From Candidatus Solibacter sp. (lineage in GTDB: Bacteria; Acidobacteriota; Terriglobia; Bryobacterales; Bryobacteraceae): a stretch of 5,392 nt of DNA. Below the pieces are notes generated by a model, which did not search any database, was not told the origin of the DNA, and saw only the letters and a program-made list of their open reading frames with translations. The stretch lies in NCBI GenBank assembly GCA_017883345.1, contig JADGNT010000408.1, positions 1 through 5,392 of the forward strand. Reading direction: 5' to 3'. Positions 1 to 4,194 of the stretch are shown here, one piece after another (positions within the stretch are counted from its first letter, which is position 1; every line of letters begins with the position of its first letter). The translations under genes were made by a program, and so were the position numbers.

Positions 1-291
1 GGTCTCGTGTTCACTGAAGCGCAGCGAACGGTCCAGCAGCAGAGCTTCGGCCTCGCCCATCGGCCATACCACCGCTTCCACCGTGTCCCGGCCCAGTTGC
101 TGGAGCGCCGCGATGCGCTTGTAGCCATCGATGACCAGGTAACGGTCGGGTTGGCCGGCGGCGGCCACCACCACGATGGGCGTCTGCTGCCCCGCTTCGG
201 CCAGCGAGGCCAACAGCCGCCGCTGCCGCGCGGGATGGCGGACCCGCAGATGCTCCCATCGCCGGTCGAGTTGGTGAAACTCCAGTTGCAT
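1..291 (-). CDS. ParB N-terminal-domain (ParB/Srx fold) protein, 3' end beyond window
   Basis: Ninety-seven codons are open from an ATG at 291-289 to the window edge with no stop, so the C-terminus is missing. Residues about 15-75 follow the ParB N-terminal pattern: a helix ending in LAEAGQQTPIVV, then YLVIDGYKRIAALQQLG (residues 51-67), then the strand VEAVVW. GYKRIAA occupies the place of the GERRxRA nucleotide-binding motif of true ParB, so the fold is supported but CTP hydrolysis or chromosome partitioning is not. Nothing past residue 97 is visible, so a DNA-binding domain cannot be judged. A purine-rich AGGAAGGGGGA lies about 13 bases upstream of the ATG, a long but possible Shine-Dalgarno spacing. 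The gene follows the zinc-finger gene on the same strand after 64 bases, so the two are probably co-transcribed. Both lie inside the proposed IS21-like end, suggesting an accessory DNA-binding or regulatory role rather than a housekeeping Par system. The family assignment is fairly sure; the function is not known. Confidence 0.8.
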   Translation of the reverse strand, partial: MQLEFHQLDRRWEHLRVRHPARQRRLLASLAEAGQQTPIVVVAAAGQPDRYLVIDGYKRIAALQQLGRDTVEAVVWPMGEAEALLLDRSLRFSEHET

Positions 292-355
292 GGCTGCGCT
301 CGCGTCCCCCTTCCTGGCGGGACAGGCTGAATGTAAGCGAGTGCCGGCGGTTGGA

Positions 356-577
356 TCAATATGTCGGGATTAACTGGCGGCGCCGTTCCCTTCGACCGCA
401 CCGCCTCGGCCCGTCACCCGGCGCGGCCCTGGGGACACCCCGCTGCCAGCGCCGCTCGCGCTCCCAGACGCGCTCCATCGCACGCCGGCACGCCTGCGAG
501 CAGAACCGTTGCAGCGGCGAGCGCCGCTGGCGTACGAACCCCTCGTAGCAGCCAGGCCGGTCACAACAGGCATCGAA
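356..577 (-). pseudogene. Second Cys4 finger and C-terminus of the same protein, in the +1 frame
   Basis: Reading on the minus strand from TTC at 577-575 gives FDACCDRPGCYEGF, then a finger C-x4-C-x15-C-x3-C (CDRPGC ... FCSQAC), then RRAMERVWERERRW. After a basic tail the frame ends LIPTY at a TGA at 358-356. No start codon with a ribosome site precedes this frame, and a TAA closes it just upstream, so it can only be made as an extension of the 932-561 frame. Removing one T from the T6 at 581-576 joins the parts as KKFF-DACC with nothing lost, giving finger 2 cysteines at 123, 128, 144 and 148 of a 191-residue protein. The clean join and strong likeness of the two fingers show that this is the true C-terminus. 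Whether it is dead or recoded cannot be told from one sequence. Confidence 0.6.
512..529. repeat. Perfect 8-bp inverted repeat inside the second finger
   Basis: CAGCGGCG and CGCCGCTG are exact reverse complements separated by AG. In the mRNA this would form an 8-bp GC-rich stem with too tight a loop to close fully, so about 7 bp is realistic. It sits 46 bases downstream of the T6 frame change on the coding strand. That is too far for a usual frameshift stimulator, so it may only reflect GC-rich codons. Confidence 0.35.
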
Positions 578-932
578 AAAACTTCTTAGTGATTACCCTC
601 GCGGCGTCTGGAACCGCTTCATCTGCTGGTGGCTGTTGCTTCCTGACACGTTCCCGGTAGCGTTGGCTTTGACCGTTCCGCTTCTGTTTGCCCGCCGCCG
701 TGGCCCGGTATTTCTCCTGGGCCTTCCACCGCGCCCATGCCTGTGCCGCCTTCCGGCACTGGCCGCTGCAATAGCACTGCCGCGCTCGCCGGGGGCGAAA
801 GCGCTGCTCGCACCCTTTGAGCAGACATCGCCGGGACCGCGGGGCACCCCGCAGCCGCCGGCGGGGCAACCGCTTCCGGCGCCTGGCCTCTTGATTTTCG
901 GGATGGCTTGTAGGACTCTCGGGAAGGCCCAT
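561..932 (-). CDS. Cys4 zinc-finger protein, N-terminal part (frame breaks at a T6 run)
   Basis: The frame has 123 codons from ATG 932-930; an in-frame TGA nine bases upstream limits the start, and no good Shine-Dalgarno is seen. Residues 17-35 are very basic. A finger C36-x4-C41-x13-C55-x3-C59 follows (CLLKGC ... CYCSGQC), then a basic, helix-prone stretch (about 60-105) rich in Lys, Arg and Gln. The frame reaches KKFF at residues 116-119 and ends four codons later. One base out of frame, the DNA encodes a second, very similar finger, so the intended product is probably a 191-residue two-finger protein ending at 356. The cause may be a frameshift mutation, a homopolymer sequencing error or programmed +1 recoding. 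The paired cysteines and basic flanks suggest nucleic-acid binding, as in other short treble-clef or FCS-like fingers, but no catalytic function is visible. I recall similar two-finger proteins in Acidobacteria; that is memory, not a search result. Confidence 0.65.
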   Translation of the reverse strand: MGLPESPTSHPENQEARRRKRLPRRRLRGAPRSRRCLLKGCEQRFRPRRARQCYCSGQCRKAAQAWARWKAQEKYRATAAGKQKRNGQSQRYRERVRKQQPPADEAVPDAARVITKKFFRCLL

Positions 933-1156
933 GGGAGGTCATTGCTCCCAGAAGCTCAGCCCTGGAGGGGAATCCACTCCTCTCCGGGGCGCAGCTCACT
1001 GTAACCCAACACTTTACCTCCAGACCGGCACCCGTCCCTCAGCCTGTCCCCTCTGGGCTCTCTTCCCCGGCGGCGAGGCTATGGCGCCCGCGGGCGCGGT
1101 GCTTCACTCCACCGTGCCTTGGCCAGTGCCCCGCCGAGGCTCAGCTACAAACTGCC
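933..1156. other. Non-coding stretch upstream of the zinc-finger gene
   Basis: These 224 bases separate the start of the leftward zinc-finger gene from the proposed IS21-like end repeats. The open frames crossing them on either strand give low-complexity Pro/Arg/Ser/Gly-rich translations without motifs, typical of spurious frames in GC-rich DNA. The only sharp structure is a 14-bp palindrome at 1084-1097. No convincing -35/-10 pair was found, although the promoter for the leftward genes should lie here. Confidence 0.5.
1084..1097. repeat. 14-bp perfect palindrome GCGCCCGCGGGCGC
   Basis: The sequence is its own reverse complement with no spacer. It lies about 150 bases upstream of the zinc-finger gene start, inside the proposed element. 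It could be a protein-binding site, for example for the ParB-like or zinc-finger product, but in GC-rich DNA short palindromes of only G and C are not rare. Confidence 0.4.
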
Positions 1157-1192
1157 TGGGTCATTTTTGGAGAGCAGGGGTGGGTCACTTTT
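1157..1192. repeat. Two direct repeats TGGGTCA(T/C)TTTT, 24-base period
   Basis: The copies at 1157-1168 and 1181-1192 differ at one of twelve positions. The spacer between them is GGAGAGCAGGGG. Their position just inside a TTGACA tip fits the multiple terminal binding sites of IS21-family elements. They lie outside any convincing gene. Confidence 0.7.
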
Positions 1193-1196
1193 CCCG

Positions 1197-1215
1197 AGCG
1201 CCGAAGCGCTTGACA
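1197..1215. repeat. Hairpin and TTGACA tip at the proposed element border
   Basis: AGCGC (1197-1201) and GCGCT (1206-1210) are reverse complements around a CGAA tetraloop. They overlap TTGACA at 1210-1215. Read inward on the minus strand the border is TGTCAAGCGCTTCGGCGCT. It could alternatively be chance, since a 5-bp stem is short. Confidence 0.4.
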
Positions 1216-1565
1216 GATTCCAGGGTCTTGGAGATGCGGCGGAATTTCTCGATCGCGCAAGTGGCCAGGCCGCGCAGGGCGGCAAGCTCGCTATCCCGAC
1301 AAGTGGCGTGGAATGAGGAGAATGGCGGATAGAAATAAATTTCGTTTGGCTGTGACTGGCGTGATGCGCGGGTTCGCTTGGAGTTTGAGGGATGCGCTTC
1401 AACTCCGAGCCCGGTCCCGACGTCAAACTTCTTCCAACGCGACTTAGCCGGCCCGGAATACGGTCGGTGTGTTGGATCATACAGGGTTGAGACGATGCCG
1501 GTTGTATTCTCAAGACGAATAAGATCAACATAATACTCGCGGGGTTGCGGGCCCGAAGGCGACAA
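1216..1565 (-). pseudogene. Possible gene remnant interrupted at the element border
   Basis: On the minus strand a frame is open from about 1690 to a TGA at 1187-1185; the first usable codon in the listed part is TTG at 1565-1563, with no clear Shine-Dalgarno. Its last part before the border reads as ordinary protein, with ELAALRGLATCAIEKF followed by RRISKTLES. The final residues VKRFGAREK and the stop come entirely from the proposed element tip and repeats. That is what an insertion into an existing gene would produce. The upstream half (YYVDLIRLENTTGIVSTL and onward) is less GC-rich than the flanks, and I recognise no family in it. It may instead be a chance open frame; I give it low confidence. 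Confidence 0.25.
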
Positions 1566-1676
1566 GCATCGTCGTAGAAGCCACGACGTCCTGGGGAGAC
1601 GGTTCCAAGTCTGGTGAAGTAGCGTGGTGGCGTACTGCGTGGGCCGGCAGATCGCAGACTCCCGTCCGGGTCGTTT

Positions 1677-1694
1677 TCAATGCGGCTGCATTGA
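1677..1694. promoter_or_regulatory. 7-bp inverted repeat upstream of the protease gene
   Basis: TCAATGC and GCATTGA are exact reverse complements around GGCT, centred about 80 bases before the protease start codon. The position fits an operator or a small leader hairpin. There is no T-run after it, so it is not a terminator. No -35/-10 pair could be assigned with confidence around it. Confidence 0.35.
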
Positions 1695-1750
1695 GTTCAT
1701 AGCCGAGCGGCCAGGAGGTCTGCGAATCAACGAGAAGGCACCCAGAGGAG

Positions 1751-1759
1751 AGAAGGAGA
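1751..1759 (+). promoter_or_regulatory. Ribosome binding site for the protease gene
   Basis: AGAAGGAGA contains the AGGAG core and ends six bases before the ATG at 1766. It fixes that start. The in-frame stretch back to a TAG at 1700-1702 contains no ATG, GTG, TTG or CTG, so no longer product with an N-terminal signal peptide is possible. Confidence 0.85.
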
Positions 1760-1765
1760 CCACAC

Positions 1766-4021
1766 ATGGCAGACACCAAACATTTTGGACCCACCCGCCG
1801 AACTTGCGGGACATGGGAGAATCACCTGCGCCTCTTGCAGACTAACCCCCGCTATCGCGAGGATTACCAGAAAAACCAGATCTTCATCAATGACTACCTG
1901 CGCAGGAACCGCGATGCCGGACTAAGGAGCGGGGTCGTCACGATCCCGGTCGTGGTCCACATCGTTTACAACACTCCGGCCCAGAACATCCCGGACGCCC
2001 AGATTCAGAGCCAGATCGACGTCCTCAATCAGGATTACCGGAAACTCAATGCCGACGTGTCTGGCACTCCGGGAGTATTTGCGCCCGCCGCCGCCGATTG
2101 CCGGCTGCAGTTCCAGCTTGCGGTCCGCGATCCCAACTGTCACCCGACCAACGGCATTACCCGCACTTCGACTTCGGTTACATCATTCGACATCTTCGGC
2201 ACGGACACCGTGAAAAGCACCGCGGCGGGCGGTATCGATCCCTGGCCCGCCGGCAAATATCTCAACATTTGGGTCTGCAATGGCCTATCGGGGCAGTTGG
2301 GAAGGGGGACATTTCCAGGAACCCCAGCCAACGTCGATGGCCTGATTTGCGTGGTGCAAGCCTTCGGCAACGTTGGCACCTTGTTCACGAGTTATAACAA
2401 GGGCCGTACCGCGACGCATGAAATTGGTCATTGCTTCGACCTGCATCATCTTTGGGGAGACGTCAGCGACTGCAGCGGCACTGATTTTGTAGCCGACACG
2501 CCGAACCAGCAGGGACCAAACTATGGCTGTGCCACGTTTCCGCATGTCACCTGCAGCAACGGACCCAACGGGGACATGTTCATGAACTACATGGACTATT
2601 CGGACGATGCGTGCATGTTCATGTTCACCTATGGACAGGCGGCGCGCATCGAAGCGGCGTTGGCGGGGCCCCGTGCGTCTCTAATGGCATCCGACGGACT
2701 GATTCCCGCGCCGGTGCCCGATGTTCCCGTACTGTGGTCCGCCGATACTCCCTCGGACACTGCCGCGGAGCCGGACGCAGTTTCGACAGTCTTTTATGAA
2801 AGTGACGATATCTGGGTACGCAACGCCAACGACGGCACCACGAACACGGAGCACCAGAATCCGATCTTCGGCTCCACCAACTACGTGAATGTACGCGTGC
2901 GGAACAACAGTTGCGGCATGCCGGCGAGCGCAAACCTGAAGCTGTATTGGGCGAAGGCATCGAGCGGGCTGGAATGGCCCGACCCTTGGGATGGCAGCAT
3001 CGTGTCGCCGGCCCTGATGGGCAGCCCAATCGGCACGCAGCCGACGGGATCGGTGGGCGGTGGCGGCTCCGTGATCCTGACTTTCCCATGGAGCCCGCCG
3101 AATCCCGCGGACTACGCGAGCTTCGGCGCCGATCAAGCTCATTTCTGCCTTCTGTCGCGCATTGAGACGTCCGCCGTGGCGCCGTTCGGCATGACGTTCC
3201 CGGAGACCGCCAGTCTTGGCGATAACGTAAGGAACAACAACAAGATCGTCTGGAAGAATGTTGAGGTGATCGCAGGTGGGGGCCGGATCGGATTCTCGAC
3301 AGTCGGCAACTATTCGAAAGAGGCGGCTGAAATCAGCTTCGGACTCAGTGTGCCGAAGTTGAACGCACATCAGCCGCCGATTGGAAGATCGTGGCATCTG
3401 GAGCTCGATTTCGGCAAGCAGATCAACGCGCTACTGGCTGACGCCAAAGACAACAAAAATGTCGAGTTTGAGACGGATGGGAAGATCCTGGTGAAAAAAC
3501 TCGACGCCCACCTGGGGCCGATCTCTCTGAAGGGCCGGGCATTCCATGGGGTGTCACTCCGTTTCGTCACCGTTGGGAACGCCGCGGCTCCAGTCGGCGT
3601 ATTGGAGTTTGATCTGGACCAATACCGACGGGTTGGGAAAGGTCAGCAGCACATCGGCGGACAGGAGTTCGTGTTCAAATTCCACCCGGCGCAGAAGCAG
3701 ACGCCAGGTGCGCCGCGAGGGTTGGTGCGGCACTGGGTCCATTCCCACGAGGAAGATCCGGCCAATATGCAGGCATTCCGCCCGCAGGGGTTTGATTTCC
3801 CGCCGTCGCGCGGACGCCGCGCCCTCGATTTTCACGAGGACGGGACCCTGACGTTCCATGATATTGCACCCGCCGACGGGCTCGTCAAAGTGGAGGGTTA
3901 TTGGTTCGCCGAGGATGACGAAAACGTCTTCATTCGGTTTAACGATCCACAGCGCAGTGGCTTGGCACTGCGTATCCATGAGCTCGGACCAGACAAATTG
4001 CTGGTGAAACGTTTCTTCTGA
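1766..4021 (+). CDS. M43B (pappalysin-type) zinc metalloprotease with large C-terminal extension
   Basis: A 751-residue protein whose first 310 residues form a pappalysin/cytophagalysin-type metzincin that should cleave peptide bonds with a catalytic zinc. RTCGT (12-16) is the usual start of the family's mature or pro-region. VVTIPVVVHIVYN (57-69) is the first strand. The zinc site is HEIGHCFDLHHLWGD, with zinc ligands H218, H222 and H228 and the general base E219. NYMDY places the Met-turn at M276. Cysteines 236, 255, 263 and 283 match the two disulfides of the family. Residue 225 is Asp where many metzincins have Gly. Residues about 320-500 look like a beta-sandwich (DDIWVRN, EHQNP, YVNVRVRN, LKLYWAKAS). 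Residues about 507-680 are of unknown fold. Residues 683-751 are a strand-rich tail (ALDFHEDGTLTF ... DKLLVKRFF) that resembles a small beta-barrel. No signal peptide or membrane segment is seen, which is odd for a disulfide-bearing protease of a normally exported family. The neighbours give no clue to its substrate. Confidence 0.9.
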   Translation: MADTKHFGPTRRTCGTWENHLRLLQTNPRYREDYQKNQIFINDYLRRNRDAGLRSGVVTIPVVVHIVYNTPAQNIPDAQIQSQIDVLNQDYRKLNADVSGTPGVFAPAAADCRLQFQLAVRDPNCHPTNGITRTSTSVTSFDIFGTDTVKSTAAGGIDPWPAGKYLNIWVCNGLSGQLGRGTFPGTPANVDGLICVVQAFGNVGTLFTSYNKGRTATHEIGHCFDLHHLWGDVSDCSGTDFVADTPNQQGPNYGCATFPHVTCSNGPNGDMFMNYMDYSDDACMFMFTYGQAARIEAALAGPRASLMASDGLIPAPVPDVPVLWSADTPSDTAAEPDAVSTVFYESDDIWVRNANDGTTNTEHQNPIFGSTNYVNVRVRNNSCGMPASANLKLYWAKASSGLEWPDPWDGSIVSPALMGSPIGTQPTGSVGGGGSVILTFPWSPPNPADYASFGADQAHFCLLSRIETSAVAPFGMTFPETASLGDNVRNNNKIVWKNVEVIAGGGRIGFSTVGNYSKEAAEISFGLSVPKLNAHQPPIGRSWHLELDFGKQINALLADAKDNKNVEFETDGKILVKKLDAHLGPISLKGRAFHGVSLRFVTVGNAAAPVGVLEFDLDQYRRVGKGQQHIGGQEFVFKFHPAQKQTPGAPRGLVRHWVHSHEEDPANMQAFRPQGFDFPPSRGRRALDFHEDGTLTFHDIAPADGLVKVEGYWFAEDDENVFIRFNDPQRSGLALRIHELGPDKLLVKRFF

Positions 4022-4190
4022 TTCGATCGTCCGTAAGCGAGCGTCCGGATCTACTGACTTCCAGTGGGCCGGGCGCTCAGGTTGCTTGACAGATTGCCGG
4101 TGAGATGGGCTGCGTGATCGCGCCAATACGGTCTTCTGTCATGACGACTGGAGACCTGGAAATCCTGGTAGGAATTGAAGAGGAAATATC
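4022..4190. other. Gap between protease and nitric oxide reductase genes
   Basis: These 169 bases contain no clear intrinsic terminator for the protease gene. A TTGACA at 4086-4091 has no acceptable -10 box at 16-18 bases. I found no FNR/DNR-type TTGAT-N4-ATCAA site, no NorR-type GTCA-N3-TGAC with proper spacing, and no NsrR-type dyad. A bare GTCATGAC palindrome lies at 4138-4145. Confidence 0.5.
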
Positions 4191-4194
4191 ATGA
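4141..4194 (+). CDS. Possible 17-residue leader ORF overlapping the reductase start
   Basis: ATG at 4141 opens a 17-codon frame, MTTGDLEILVGIEEEIS, ending at TGA 4192-4194. That stop overlaps the reductase ATG at 4191-4193 by the ATGA arrangement typical of translational coupling, and the reductase ribosome site lies inside it. An in-frame ATG at 4105 would give 29 residues. Neither start has a good Shine-Dalgarno at normal spacing, so this may be chance. Confidence 0.2.
   Translation: MTTGDLEILVGIEEEIS
4179..4185 (+). promoter_or_regulatory. Ribosome binding site for the nitric oxide reductase gene
   Basis: AGAGGAA includes GAGGA at 4180-4184, six bases before the ATG at 4191. It supports that start, which also places the first membrane segment at a normal distance from the N-terminus. 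Confidence 0.75.

Larger units (their letters stand above)
1..1215 (-). mobile_element. One end of a probable IS21-family-like element with two accessory genes; other end outside window
   Basis: Three things point to an IS21-type end. First, read inward from 1215 the minus strand begins TGTCAAGCGCTTCGG, and IS21-family tips generally begin with TGT. Second, two subterminal direct repeats of TGGGTCA(T/C)TTTT lie at 1157-1168 and 1181-1192; IS21-family ends characteristically carry several such internal repeats as transposase binding sites. Third, the two genes inside the proposed border are oriented inward and are of accessory type. No istA or istB is visible, so they would have to lie beyond position 1 or be lost. 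Target-site duplication cannot be checked because only one end is present. The repeat structure is seen directly; the family assignment is inference. Confidence 0.45.

Noticed and set aside
7..330. Plus-strand frame opposite the ParB-like gene
   Set aside because: The minus strand has a recognisable ParB-fold pattern; the plus translation is its His/Arg/Pro-rich shadow.
931..1332. 133-codon plus-strand frame across the non-coding stretch and the end repeats
   Set aside because: Its translation is Pro/Arg/Ser-rich and motif-free, and it runs straight through the direct repeats.
1322..1447. 41-codon plus-strand frame (MADRNKFRLAVTGVMRGF ...)
   Set aside because: AGGAG sits only two bases before the ATG, too close to act as a ribosome site. 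No family is recognised, and it overlaps the minus-strand remnant.
1525..1794. Antisense frame starting MGPKCLVSAMCGLLLSSGC, which looks like a lipoprotein signal with a lipobox
   Set aside because: It begins inside the well-supported protease gene and is the complement of that gene's purine-rich ribosome site. The rest has no domain-like character and no ribosome site of its own.
4026..4048. CGTCCG direct repeat after the protease stop considered as a terminator
   Set aside because: The copies are direct rather than inverted, and no T-run follows.
4084..4095. GCTTGACAGATT repeated exactly at 1208-1219, suggesting a second element tip or promoter -35
   Set aside because: A 12-base repeat is expected about once by chance in a window this size. 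There are no TGGGTCA repeats near 4084 and no suitable -10 box.
3554..4126. 190-codon minus-strand frame opposite the protease C-terminus
   Set aside because: It is a long antisense frame in GC-rich coding DNA; the plus-strand protease frame is continuous there and no motif is visible in the antisense product.
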